This document shows positions 1 through 6,925 of a stretch of DNA of 9,356 bases, piece by piece; position 1 is the stretch's first letter, and each line of letters opens with the position of its first letter. A program made the position numbers and the translations under genes. The stretch spans positions 2,066 to 11,421 of the forward strand of contig DLYX01000356.1 of assembly GCA_003447545.1 (NCBI GenBank), given 5' to 3'. The notes beneath the pieces were generated by a model. It was not told the DNA's origin, did no database searches, and worked only from the letters and a program-made list of their open reading frames with translations. The stretch is from Deltaproteobacteria bacterium. GTDB taxonomy: Bacteria; Desulfobacterota; Binatia; UBA12015.

Positions 1-1035
1 CGACGCGAGCCTCTGGCCGAAATGTATCAGGTGAAGGGCGCCTCGGAATGTGCGCTGGGCGTGGGAGCCACCGACGAAGAATGTGCCTTCAGTCAAATTC
101 TGGCCCCATGCGAGCCCGGACAAAAAACCGGATGCGCGTTTCAGACAGGCTTCGCCCGCCAAGGACTGAAGGTCGGTATGGAACTCGATCAGGAACTCGG
201 ATTCAACCCGCTGGCGTTCGGGATGATCGCCGCCACCGACACTCATAATGCCTCCCCGGGAGACGTCGAAGAATGGGATTTCGTGGGCAAGACGGGTGCG
301 ATCAGCTCCCCGGCGATTCGCCGCTTCCGGCAACTCAGCGACGACACTCCGCCTTATAGTGGCATCCTGCAATTCTACACCTCGGGCGGCATTGCCGGGG
401 TCTGGGCCGAGGAAAATACTCGCGAAGCTATTTTCGCCGCGATGCAACGACGCGAAGCCTATGCGACATCCGGCCCACGTATGATGCTGCGATTTTTTGC
501 CGGTTGGGGCTTTGCGCCTTCGATCATCAACGACGCTGCCCCCATCTCGACCGCTTCCTCCGGCGGCGTGCCGATGGGTGGCGTGCTCCAACCCGAAGCG
601 GACCAGATCGATAGCCCCACATTTTTCGTATGGGCGGCTGCCGACACACAGAGTGCCCCCTTGCAGCGGGTCCAGATGGTCAAGGGCTGGATCGATGCGA
701 ACGGCGAAACGCACGAAAGGGTCTGGGACGTGGCCTGTGCCGACGGGAAGAAAGTCGACTCGGCAACACAGAGATGCCCCGACTATGAGGCTTCCGTTAA
801 CCTGCAGGATTGCAGCCTCGAAGGCGACGGGGGTGCCACCGAGTTGATGGCGGCTTTTCGCGACCCCGACTTTGAGACCGACCAGGCCGCCTTCTACTAC
901 GTGCGTGCCCTGCAGAACCCGACCTGTCGATGGTCGACCTATGATGCCATCCGGCTGGGCATCGATCCCGATCCGCGCGTGCCTGCCACCATCCGCGAAC
1001 GTGTCTGGTCCTCGCCGATCTGGATTGACCCATGA
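1..1035 (+). CDS. DUF3604 family protein, C-terminal part (5' end outside window)
   Basis: The frame is open from base 1, with seven codons before the first visible ATG at 22, so this is the 3' part (344 codons) of a larger gene. The protein matches the C-terminal half of DUF3604 proteins as I recall them. Marks are the ATDTHNASPGD segment (the T-D-T-H motif near fragment residue 80), the SGGIAGVWAEENTREAIFAAMQRREAYATSGPR region in the middle (quoted key words: GGIAGVWAEENTRE and YATSGPR), and the WSSPIW ending typical of the family. Family members are usually 600 residues or more, often secreted or lipid-anchored, and are related to PHP-type metal-dependent hydrolases; their substrate is not established. 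The signal peptide, if any, lies outside the window. The 104 bases to the next gene hold only a small dyad (CAGGG-AA-CCCTG, 1060-1071). The family call is firm; the biochemical role is unknown. Confidence 0.88.
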   Translation, partial: RREPLAEMYQVKGASECALGVGATDEECAFSQILAPCEPGQKTGCAFQTGFARQGLKVGMELDQELGFNPLAFGMIAATDTHNASPGDVEEWDFVGKTGAISSPAIRRFRQLSDDTPPYSGILQFYTSGGIAGVWAEENTREAIFAAMQRREAYATSGPRMMLRFFAGWGFAPSIINDAAPISTASSGGVPMGGVLQPEADQIDSPTFFVWAAADTQSAPLQRVQMVKGWIDANGETHERVWDVACADGKKVDSATQRCPDYEASVNLQDCSLEGDGGATELMAAFRDPDFETDQAAFYYVRALQNPTCRWSTYDAIRLGIDPDPRVPATIRERVWSSPIWIDP

Positions 1036-1139
1036 ACTATGCCCCCTGACTCCTGACCCCAGGGAACCCTGCCCCGATCAGGATGAAAAACCGGGGCCGC
1101 CAGAGCGAGCGACAAATTTGGCGCAACAGGAGAGAGACA

Positions 1140-1955
1140 ATGGCAAGCAACATCATCCCGGAGTGTTCGGCGAATACGAGTCCCGATTCGATGTACAAGA
1201 TGCTGGCCGAGTCAGGCTGCCTGGTGATTCATGATATCGCCACGCCCGATGCGATCGCGAAAGTCCGGGACGAGCTTGCAGAAACAATGGCTTCGGCACC
1301 CGTGGAAGAGAACGATCCGGCATCTTTCTACGCGGGCAAAACGCGCCGGGCGGTGGCCCTGATCCACCGCAGCCCGACAGCACTTGAGCTGATGATGGAC
1401 GCACGGATCGAGAAACTCTGCGACCAGCACCTGCTGGAGAACTGCGATCGATACCACCTGAATGTGACCGCGGCCGTCGACGTCGGACCTGGCGCGCGGG
1501 ATCAGGTTCTTCACCGGGAAGAGGATCTCTTTCCTTACTTTACCTTACCGCGCCCCAACCTGATTCTCGCAACCATGTGGGCCCTCTCGGACTTCACCGT
1601 CGAAAATGGCGGAACCCAGCTGGTCCCGGGAAGTCATCGCTGGGAGGAAGGTCGAGTCGCGGAGCCCTCTGAGGTTGCGCGCGCGGCCATGCCGGCCGGA
1701 TCCGTTCTGGTCTGGCTGGGCGGCACCCTTCATGGCGCCGGTGCCAACATCACAATCGACAACTGGCGCTATGGGATGATCCTGACATATGCGCTCAGCT
1801 GGCTGAGGCAGGAAGAAAACCAGAACCTCTCGATGACACTCGAAGAGGCCTTCTCGCTGCCCGAAGCCGTCCAGAGCCGGATGGGCTTCTCGATGGACTA
1901 TGAAGGCGGTCTGGGATTCTACGATCCGTCCGTCATCCTGAAGGCCGGGAAATGA
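1140..1955 (+). CDS. Phytanoyl-CoA dioxygenase (PhyH) family protein
   Basis: A 271-residue protein of the Fe(II)/2-oxoglutarate-dependent PhyH family, whose members hydroxylate acyl-CoAs, alkaloids or other small molecules in the cytoplasm. The length is normal for the family. The double-stranded beta-helix signature NGGTQLVPGSH is at 157-167. The likely iron ligands are H125 and E127 (in H-R-E), with H198 (in LHGAG) distal, and R210 (in NWRYG) is the probable 2-oxoglutarate anchor. The first acidic ligand is Glu where most PhyH proteins have Asp. The ATG at 1140 is preferred over an in-frame ATG at 1083 because AGGAGA lies seven bases upstream of it and the extra 19 residues are not family-like. 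The substrate cannot be read from sequence. The gene is 104 bases after the DUF3604 gene and on the same strand, so co-transcription is possible but unproven. Confidence 0.9.
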   Translation: MASNIIPECSANTSPDSMYKMLAESGCLVIHDIATPDAIAKVRDELAETMASAPVEENDPASFYAGKTRRAVALIHRSPTALELMMDARIEKLCDQHLLENCDRYHLNVTAAVDVGPGARDQVLHREEDLFPYFTLPRPNLILATMWALSDFTVENGGTQLVPGSHRWEEGRVAEPSEVARAAMPAGSVLVWLGGTLHGAGANITIDNWRYGMILTYALSWLRQEENQNLSMTLEEAFSLPEAVQSRMGFSMDYEGGLGFYDPSVILKAGK

Positions 1956-1973
1956 GCCGGGTTCCCGCAGAAG

Positions 1974-2993
1974 TCATTCGCGAAAGCTGGCCACCAATGA
2001 CTTCCAGCGATCGGTGTCGCGCCCCGGGTTGAACGGCACGTAGAAACCGATCCGGTCCAGCACGCCCTCATAGCGCGCCTTCATCTTGCCGGCGATATCC
2101 GACCATGTGCCGGTCACCGTGAACACGTCCAGCATTTCATCGGTAATCAAATCCGCCATGCCCGCCCAATCACCGGCCCGACTCTTGGTGGTCAGGTGCG
2201 GCGCGACATCTTCCCAGCCGTGGGCTGCCAGAACAGGCTTGTAGGCTGGAGTGGATGCGTAAAAGGAAATCTGACTGCGCACCATCTGGCGCATCGCTTC
2301 CCTTTCCTTGTCGCTGTCGCCGACAATCGTGAAGCAAGTGGACGCGAGCTGAATGCTGGACGGGTCTCGGCCCGCTTTCGCCGCCCCTTCCGCGATCCAT
2401 GGCCGGACATAGTTCTCGACATACTCCACCGAATGCAACGGGTGAACGTGAAATCCATCGCACATTTCGCCGGCCAGGCGGCAGATATAGGGATTCACGC
2501 CGGCGATATAGATGGGAATTTGCGGATAATCGATCGGCCCCGGATTAAAGAAAGGGCTCATCAGGGTGAATTCGTAATACTCGCCCTTGAACGCAGGGGT
2601 GGTCCCGTTCTGAAAACAATCCCAGGCGGCGCGAATCATCTGGATCATCTCCCGCAACTGCGGACCGGGCTTTTGCCAATTAACGCCGAAGCGACGCTTG
2701 TTATGGCCACGCACCTGCGTGCCCAGGCCGAGAATGAATCGTCCTCCCGATTGCTGCGCGAGATCCCACGCCGTCATCGCATGCACCATCGGACTGCGCG
2801 GGAAGGCGACCGCGATCGAGGTGCCCAAATCGATGCGCGAGGTATGCTCGGCGGCCAGTGCGACCGGGAGATAAGGGTCGTGGGACGTCTCGGCGGTCCA
2901 CAACCCGCTGAACCCCAGCTCCTCCACCTCCCGCGCGGCGGCGGGAACGTCGGCCAATCTCGCTACAGCAAGCCCCGTATCCAATTGCACCAT
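1974..2993 (-). CDS. LLM-class F420-dependent oxidoreductase, TIGR03617-like
   Basis: A 339-residue luciferase-like monooxygenase fold protein (TIM barrel). It resembles the TIGR03617 group of predicted coenzyme F420-dependent oxidoreductases known mostly from actinobacteria and some uncultured lineages. Supporting segments are the N-terminal GFSGLWTAETSHDPYLPVALAAEH region (key words GLWTAE and HDPYLP, about 28-50), the strand IDLGTSIAVAFPRSP (54-68), GRFILGLGTQVRGHNKRRF (key words LGLGTQ and GHNKRR, 84-102) and IPIYIAGVNP (159-168). The reaction is probably a hydride-transfer redox step with F420H2 or FMN; the substrate is unknown. The start has GGAGG seven bases upstream. It lies 22 bases downstream of smpB on the same strand, so read-through from smpB is plausible. 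It converges with the PhyH gene, with 18 bases between stops and no obvious terminator. Use of F420 rather than FMN is inferred from family resemblance. Confidence 0.88.
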   Translation of the reverse strand: MVQLDTGLAVARLADVPAAAREVEELGFSGLWTAETSHDPYLPVALAAEHTSRIDLGTSIAVAFPRSPMVHAMTAWDLAQQSGGRFILGLGTQVRGHNKRRFGVNWQKPGPQLREMIQMIRAAWDCFQNGTTPAFKGEYYEFTLMSPFFNPGPIDYPQIPIYIAGVNPYICRLAGEMCDGFHVHPLHSVEYVENYVRPWIAEGAAKAGRDPSSIQLASTCFTIVGDSDKEREAMRQMVRSQISFYASTPAYKPVLAAHGWEDVAPHLTTKSRAGDWAGMADLITDEMLDVFTVTGTWSDIAGKMKARYEGVLDRIGFYVPFNPGRDTDRWKSLVASFRE

Positions 2994-3015
2994 CAGCGAC
3001 CTCCGATTTTCTCGA

Positions 3016-3486
3016 TCAACGATTCCGAACTTTCAGGGCCCGTTGGATCTCGCGCTTGGCTTCGCTCTCCTTCAGGTCCTGGCGTTTGTCCTGTCTCTCC
3101 TTGCCGCGGGCGAGAGCGATTTCGACCTTCGCCTTTCCGTCCTTGAAATACACCCGGGTGGGGACCAAGGTAAAACCCCGTTCTCGGGTTTTACCACCGA
3201 TTCGATCAATCTCTTGTCGGTGCAAGAGTAATCGACGGACCCGCTCCGGGTCAGGAGCGTCCTGATTCGCATGGGTCCAGGGAGAAATATGAACACCAAC
3301 CAATTCGATCTGGCCTTGCCGCGTGACCCGCGCATAGCCGTCCTTCAGATTGATCCGCCCCTCACGAAGGGACTTCACCTCGGGCCCCAGCAACACGATT
3401 CCCGCCTCGAACTTTTCGTCGAGGGAGTAGTCGTGGCGCGCCTTGCGGTTGTCCGCCACCTGCTTCACTCCGGACTCACGAGCCAT
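3016..3486 (-). CDS. smpB: SsrA-binding protein SmpB
   Basis: SmpB binds the tRNA-like domain of tmRNA and delivers it to stalled ribosomes for trans-translation. The predicted 156 residues fit the family. Diagnostic segments are ADNRKARHDY (11-20), LLGPEVKSLREGRINLKDGYA (key words GPEVKSLREGR, 34-44), ISPW followed by the DPERVRRLLLHR segment, and the basic C-terminal tail with ARGKERQDKRQDLKE, which in known SmpB enters the decoding site. The frame continues upstream to a GTG at 3537, but family proteins begin a few residues before the ADNRKARHDY motif, so the ATG at 3486 is chosen. No Shine-Dalgarno sequence precedes it, and a TATCTT hexamer ends seven bases before the A of the ATG, which would allow a leaderless message. 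No tmRNA gene is visible next to it. The LLM gene follows 22 bases later. Confidence 0.96.
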   Translation of the reverse strand: MARESGVKQVADNRKARHDYSLDEKFEAGIVLLGPEVKSLREGRINLKDGYARVTRQGQIELVGVHISPWTHANQDAPDPERVRRLLLHRQEIDRIGGKTRERGFTLVPTRVYFKDGKAKVEIALARGKERQDKRQDLKESEAKREIQRALKVRNR

Positions 3487-3492
3487 GGTCGG

Positions 3493-3501
3493 AAGATAGC
3501 A
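3493..3501 (-). promoter_or_regulatory. Possible extended -10 element of smpB (leaderless start)
   Basis: On the minus strand TGC-TATCTT reads as an extended -10 element. It ends at 3493, six bases before the smpB ATG at 3486, so a normal spacing would start transcription at or near the A of the ATG. There is no good -35 hexamer. The absence of any Shine-Dalgarno sequence before this ATG fits, but the call is inference from a short motif. Confidence 0.25.
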
Positions 3502-3577
3502 GGCCGGAAGCGGTGCGCGAAGCATGCCACTTTCCACACTTGCAAAATCGTCTCAACAAGCGTTTCACAGAGAAAGA

Positions 3578-3919
3578 ATGACTTTCCCAAATTGGATTCT
3601 CATCGGATTGACCCTCGCGGGTGCGATTATCGCCACTTTCGGAGTTGCCCTGATGTCACGACGTGAACCGGAGATTGTGAGACCCGAGGATGGGCTCGCC
3701 ACCACACCGATCGGCCGGCTCAAAGCAGTGATTCAATCGGGCGACTGGAACAAGGCCCTGCCACCCGTTCTGGTGATGAGCGGGCTGATCCTTCTGATGG
3801 TCTTCGGCTCCCTTTGCCTCGTGATCATCCGAGGGCAGCTCTACGGGGGTGGAATCATGTTGGTTGTCGCCGTGGCGGCGATCGTGAAACTTGTGCGGGA
3901 TTGGCAACGCGGGGCTTGA
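3578..3919 (+). CDS. Small hypothetical membrane protein with three predicted helices
   Basis: A 113-residue protein that I cannot assign to a family. Hydrophobic stretches at about 6-26 (ILIGLTLAGAIIATFGVAL), 61-85 (LPPVLVMSGLILLMVFGSL onward) and 88-104 (YGGGIMLVVAVAAIVKLV) suggest two or three membrane helices. A soluble loop at about 28-58 contains SRREPEIVRPEDGL and a short amphipathic segment. The ATG at 3578 is preferred over one at 3524 because a purine-rich AGAGAAAG precedes it and the first helix then starts close to the N-terminus; the extra 18 upstream residues are polar and would overlap the smpB upstream region. It is divergent from smpB and convergent with panD, with 22 bases between stops. 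Hydropathy and clean placement between genes support it as real; its function is unknown. Confidence 0.65.
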   Translation: MTFPNWILIGLTLAGAIIATFGVALMSRREPEIVRPEDGLATTPIGRLKAVIQSGDWNKALPPVLVMSGLILLMVFGSLCLVIIRGQLYGGGIMLVVAVAAIVKLVRDWQRGA

Positions 3920-3941
3920 TCGGCCCCTTGGCGAAGCGATC

Positions 3942-4301
3942 TCAGGCCGCTGCCAGATTCTTGATGCGGTTCTGGCCGTCCACCATAACCACTTTGGGCT
4001 TGTAGGCCCGGGCAGCCTCTTCTTGCATCCAGGTGAAAGCGCCGATGATTACGAGGTCCCCGACAGCTACCTTGCGCGCGGCGGCACCATTGACGCAGAT
4101 GACACCGGAGTCGGCCTCGCCTTCCAGAACGTAGGTCTCAAAACGTTCGCCGTTATCGACGTCCCAGATCTGGACTGCCTCGAACTCGACCAGGTCCATT
4201 CCTGCCATCAGCGTGCGATCAATCGTAACGGAGCCCTCGTAATGCAGATCAGCCTGCGTCACGGTCGCTCGGTGAATCTTTCCACGGAGCATCTTTCGCA
4301 T
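3942..4301 (-). CDS. panD: Aspartate 1-decarboxylase PanD
   Basis: PanD decarboxylates L-aspartate to beta-alanine, the amine half of pantothenate. It is made as a proenzyme that cleaves itself to form a pyruvoyl group. With the start at 4301 the protein has 119 residues and aligns with classic Pan[22 protein letters not shown] at the N-terminus (key words GKIHRATVT and DLHYEGS), predicted cleavage between G23 and S24, K8, R53 and Y57 at the expected active-site places, and [19 protein letters not shown] near 71-89. The start is uncertain. The frame is open to an ATG at 4352 that overlaps the panBC stop as ATGA, and another ATG at 4334 has GGAG six bases upstream. Either would add 11-17 polar residues. 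Overlap with panBC indicates one operon with translational coupling. The function is secure. Confidence 0.95.
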   Translation of the reverse strand: MRKMLRGKIHRATVTQADLHYEGSVTIDRTLMAGMDLVEFEAVQIWDVDNGERFETYVLEGEADSGVICVNGAAARKVAVGDLVIIGAFTWMQEEAARAYKPKVVMVDGQNRIKNLAAA

Positions 4302-4348
4302 GCCCTGCCCCGGTTGCTCTCGACTCGTGTCCATCATTTTCTCCACTC

Positions 4349-6136
4349 TCATCGCCGCCCGCGCTCGGCCAACCAGGGCGCAGCGCCATCCCCGGGATAA
4401 CTCGTTCCCGGCGCGGGAGTAGGCTTTGCTACCGCCAACAACTCCGGAGAGGTTTCCCGTGGATCCATGCGCACATTATCGATCAACCTGACGCCATCAA
4501 GCCACACGGCCACCGCCAACTGCACCGGGCCTGTAATGGTCTGAACTGGTTCGAGGGAGTCCGGGCAGACCACTTCGCCGTATTCCAGACGCGCATCCCC
4601 CGCTTGCGCCAATCCGGTCTGCAGAAGCTGGCGTACACGAGCGGAGTCTCGCAATCCGTCCGCGACGGCCAACCGCGCGACATCGAGAGCGCGGGGCACG
4701 CAGACGGCCGCCGCGCGACCGGCCGGAGACAGCCGCGAATTCCGGCTCGACATCGCCAGACCGTCCGCTTCGCGGGCAACCGCGCCGCCGATGATCTCGA
4801 CACCGAAGTCCAGATCGCGCGCCATCCGGCGCACCACAGCCAACTGCTGATAATCCTTCTCGCCAAAAACAGCGAAATGTGGCTGCACGGCGTGAAACAA
4901 CTTGGTCACCACCGTCGCAACACCACGAAAGTGGCCCGGCCGCTTTGAGCCGCAAAGCCCCTCGGTCAACTTCTCGACATCCACCAGACTGGAAAAATCG
5001 TCGGCGTACATCGACTGGGCCGCAGGCGAAAAGACGATATCGACGCCCTCGCGAGCCAATAATGCGCAATCTCGCTCCATCTCTCGAGGATAGGAGGTGA
5101 GATCTTCCTCACGATCGAATTGAATTGGATTGACAAAGATCGAGACGACAACCCGATCCCCTCGCCGTTTGGCTTCTCGCACCAGGGAAAGATGGCCTTC
5201 GTGCAAAAAGCCCATCGTCGGCACCAGCGCGATCCGCAACCCGGCAGCTCGGGTGCGCTCGGCCCAGACCCGCATATCGGCGACTGCATCAATCTGCCGC
5301 AGGCCATAGCCGACGCGTTCGGTTTTACCCGAGGCGTGATAGGACTCCGCGTCGCTCGGAAATGTTCCCGCGGCGACTTCCGATCGGTAGGCCCGAACCG
5401 CATCGGTGACCTGATCTCCCAAATTAGCAAATTTGCGAACGAAACGCGGCCGTTTTTCACCCGAATCCAGTCCCAGCAAATCATGCATCACGAGAACCTG
5501 ACCGTCGCAATATGGGCCGGCACCGATACCGATGGTCGGGATTTTCAGCGTTTCGGTGATCTCACGCGCCAGATCCAGAGGGACGCCCTCGAGCACAATG
5601 GCAAAAGCGCCCGCTTCCTCGACGGCACGCGCATCCTTGAGCACCTGTGCCCGGCCGGCAGCATCGCGCCCCTGAACTTTATGACCACCCATTCGATTTA
5701 CGGCCTGGGGCGTCAGCCCAACGTGACCCACAACCGGAATCTCGGCACGGACCAGAGCGGCGATCGTGCGCGCCACTTTTTCTCCGCCCTCCAACTTCAC
5801 CGCCTCGGCACCCGCTTGAATCAGACGACCCGCGTTACGCACAGCCTCCTTTTTCGAGACGTGGTATGACAGGTACGGCATATCGCCGAGGACCAGCGCG
5901 CGTGGCTTGGCGCGAGCGACCATCTTCGTGTGGTAGGCCATCTCGTCCATCGTGACCGCGACTGTCGAATCAGCCCCCTGCACAACCATGCCGAGGCTGT
6001 CCCCGACAAGAAGAATGTCGACACCCGATCGGTCAATCAGCCGAGCGAACGTGCAATCATAAGCGGTCACCATGGTCAGGTGAGCGGAGAGGCCCTTGGA
6101 GCCCTGAATTCCCGGAACGGTAATTTTCTCATTCAT
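4349..6136 (-). CDS. panBC: Bifunctional PanB-PanC fusion: ketopantoate hydroxymethyltransferase / pantoate-beta-alanine ligase
   Basis: One 595-residue frame carries two complete pantothenate enzymes. Residues 1-268 are PanB, which makes ketopantoate from 2-oxoisovalerate and methylene-tetrahydrofolate. They show TMVTAYD (21-27), GDSLGM with metal ligand D46, GDMPY with D85, VKLEGG with E116, GHVGLTPQ (137-144), the catalytic-type Glu E183 in VLEGVP, and IGIGAG. Residues from about 276 to 560 are PanC, which joins pantoate to beta-alanine with ATP. They show [10 protein letters not shown] (306-315, HIGH-type), FVNPIQF (334-340), RPGHFRG (399-405), FGEKDYQQ (424-431), SSRN (463-466) and LIDN (551-554). 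The join is only about seven residues (GKTERVG), with no stop, frameshift or nearby ATG/GTG restart; the first internal ATG (M288) would cut the PanC N-terminus and has no Shine-Dalgarno. A Pro/Ala-rich tail of about 35 residues ends the protein. The start at 6136 has GGGAGA nine bases upstream. The stop overlaps the frame of panD. Confidence 0.95.
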   Translation of the reverse strand: MNEKITVPGIQGSKGLSAHLTMVTAYDCTFARLIDRSGVDILLVGDSLGMVVQGADSTVAVTMDEMAYHTKMVARAKPRALVLGDMPYLSYHVSKKEAVRNAGRLIQAGAEAVKLEGGEKVARTIAALVRAEIPVVGHVGLTPQAVNRMGGHKVQGRDAAGRAQVLKDARAVEEAGAFAIVLEGVPLDLAREITETLKIPTIGIGAGPYCDGQVLVMHDLLGLDSGEKRPRFVRKFANLGDQVTDAVRAYRSEVAAGTFPSDAESYHASGKTERVGYGLRQIDAVADMRVWAERTRAAGLRIALVPTMGFLHEGHLSLVREAKRRGDRVVVSIFVNPIQFDREEDLTSYPREMERDCALLAREGVDIVFSPAAQSMYADDFSSLVDVEKLTEGLCGSKRPGHFRGVATVVTKLFHAVQPHFAVFGEKDYQQLAVVRRMARDLDFGVEIIGGAVAREADGLAMSSRNSRLSPAGRAAAVCVPRALDVARLAVADGLRDSARVRQLLQTGLAQAGDARLEYGEVVCPDSLEPVQTITGPVQLAVAVWLDGVRLIDNVRMDPRETSPELLAVAKPTPAPGTSYPGDGAAPWLAERGRR

Positions 6137-6143
6137 CGAATCT

Positions 6144-6232
6144 GATCTCCCGGCCGGTCGGAAAGATCGGATATCGACAAATATGTCGGGCCCCGTCCCG
6201 AAACAAAGACGGCAAAAAATCCGCTTTGTTTC
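6144..6232 (-). promoter_or_regulatory. Structured leader of panBC, three consecutive stem-loops
   Basis: In the panBC message direction there are three stem-loops in a row. The first, 6232-6200, pairs GAAACAAAG with CTTTGTTTC and continues with CGG/CCG past one unpaired base, around a U-rich loop. The second, 6188-6175, pairs CGACA with TGTCG around TATT. The third pairs GATCTTTC (6168-6161) with GGGAGATC (6151-6144), eight pairs including two G-U, around a nine-base loop. The third stem contains the GGGAGA ribosome binding site. This layout could control translation. A 'pan' RNA motif is known upstream of pantothenate genes in some bacteria, including deltaproteobacteria, but I cannot confirm a match. 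The first stem could also act as a weak terminator on the plus strand, since TTTT follows it. Confidence 0.4.
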
Positions 6233-6315
6233 TTTTCCGTCCCGGTCCAGCTTGGCCGCGGTCTGAAAACCGTCAGCTGCTATCTGGATCCCAGCGGTAT
6301 ATTTTCCTGCCCTCC

Positions 6316-6327
6316 AACTCATGAGTT
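6316..6327. repeat. Perfect 12-base palindrome AACTCATGAGTT
   Basis: A perfect dyad with no spacer, in the panBC upstream region. It would cover roughly the -35 side of a promoter using TATACC (6301-6296, minus strand) as -10, a usual place for a regulator. No regulator is identified; the operator role is inference. Confidence 0.35.
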
Positions 6328-6368
6328 CCGGGAAGGGTTCGGAGCGGTTGCATCGAGTTGATGTCCGC

Positions 6369-6387
6369 CCGGAATTGGCAATCCCGG
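6369..6387. repeat. Strong short hairpin upstream of panBC
   Basis: CCGGAATT (6369-6376) pairs with AATCCCGG (6380-6387) around GGC, eight pairs with one wobble (G-U in the minus-strand RNA). No T-run follows on either strand, so it is not a typical terminator. It may be part of a longer panBC leader if transcription starts near 6425. Confidence 0.35.
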
Positions 6388-6496
6388 TGGTGCCCTCACG
6401 AGAAGGCTTGCAGACCTTCACGATTTGAAATTTATACGTTCTGCTCTTCGCGACGCGTCCTCGGGTACTCCGGCCCCTGGAGGGCTCCCAGTCCCG

Positions 6497-6523
6497 ACTT
6501 CACGCTTGAAGTTTCTTTCTTTT
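6497..6523 (+). terminator. Possible weak intrinsic terminator with no gene upstream
   Basis: ACTTCA and TGAAGT form a six-pair stem around CGCT, followed by a pyrimidine run TTCTTTCTTTT. No gene on the plus strand ends here, so if it is used it would end a short untranslated RNA or an antisense transcript from the panBC leader. The stem is AT-rich and short. Confidence 0.25.
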
Positions 6524-6753
6524 GCTCCTCGTAACGAGCCCTGCGGACGACAACAAGACCCCGGCAAAATGGTTTATTTACTGATGAATCGTCAGTTTCA
6601 GGCCTGCGGCGGATCGCTGATCTCCGCCCGGATCGCTCCCCTAAAAGATACTCACGATCGTGTATTTGTGAGCATCAGCCTACTCGATATTGCGTTTCCG
6701 GAGAAGCCGTAAATAGGGATGGCTGGCCGGCCGCAATCCAGAAGCCCCGAAAG

Positions 6754-6816
6754 AAGAAGCCAGAGGCCGCTTCCGACCGAAGGCGGCCCCGAAAACCGCA
6801 GGAACTTTGGCTTTTT
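6754..6816 (+). other. Nested stem-loop upstream of the PKD lipoprotein gene
   Basis: An outer stem of 12 pairs (AAGAAGCCAGAG at 6754-6765 with CTTTGGCTTTTT at 6805-6816, two G-U) encloses an inner stem (GGCCGC-TTC at 6765-6773 with GAA-G-GCGGCC at 6779-6788, one bulged G). G6765 can serve only one of the two stems. The 3' arm ends in six T residues, so it resembles the end of a small RNA or an attenuator about 110 bases before the lipoprotein start. No transcript evidence. Confidence 0.3.
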
Positions 6817-6925
6817 TCGCAACTGCGTCGTGCGATTCGAGCACTTTTCAAAGCTATGCCCGAAGTGATAGAGAAAGTCAGGCCCGCGAATTGCGGAATT
6901 TTCCAAAATAGAGGATCGATTCGAA

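Larger units (their letters stand above)
6137..6925. other. Long intergenic region upstream of panBC with many dyads
   Basis: About 790 bases between the divergent panBC and PKD-lipoprotein genes hold no convincing gene. The panBC frame stays open for 95 more codons to a GTG at 6421, but that stretch does not look like PanB. I looked for a tRNA, tmRNA or other RNA gene and saw none I could support. What is present is a set of inverted repeats listed separately (6144-6232, 6316-6327, 6369-6387, 6497-6512, 6754-6816). Possible -10 sequences for panBC on the minus strand are TATAAA (6431-6436) and TATACC (6296-6301), neither with a good -35. Confidence 0.5.

Noticed and set aside
2196..3146. 316-codon plus-strand frame over the LLM gene
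   Set aside because: Antisense shadow of a well-supported gene in GC-rich DNA; its sequence is rich in Arg, His and Gly without motifs.
3487..3537. Longer SmpB starting at GTG 3537
   Set aside because: The added 17 residues are not SmpB-like, and family members start close to the ADNRKARHDY motif.
5120..5869. 249-codon plus-strand frame over panBC
   Set aside because: Antisense shadow of the PanB/PanC coding region, which has clear motifs.
6137..6421. 95-codon N-terminal extension of the PanB-PanC frame from a GTG at 6421
   Set aside because: The stretch has no PanB similarity, and its composition and dyads look like a leader. The ATG at 6136 has a Shine-Dalgarno and gives the normal PanB N-terminus. 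Still worth a check for conservation.
6425..6712. 95-codon frame on the plus strand
   Set aside because: Starts with TTG without a ribosome site, shows no recognisable domain, and overlaps a terminator-like hairpin.
6820..6860. tRNA T-arm-like sequence GTGC-GATTCGA-GCAC
   Set aside because: The loop does not begin with TTC, the stem is only four pairs, and no matching acceptor, D or anticodon arms can be found.
6137..6925. A tmRNA (ssrA) gene, sought because smpB is nearby
   Set aside because: No tRNA-Ala-like ends or tag reading frame ending in the usual Ala-Ala could be found by eye in this gap.
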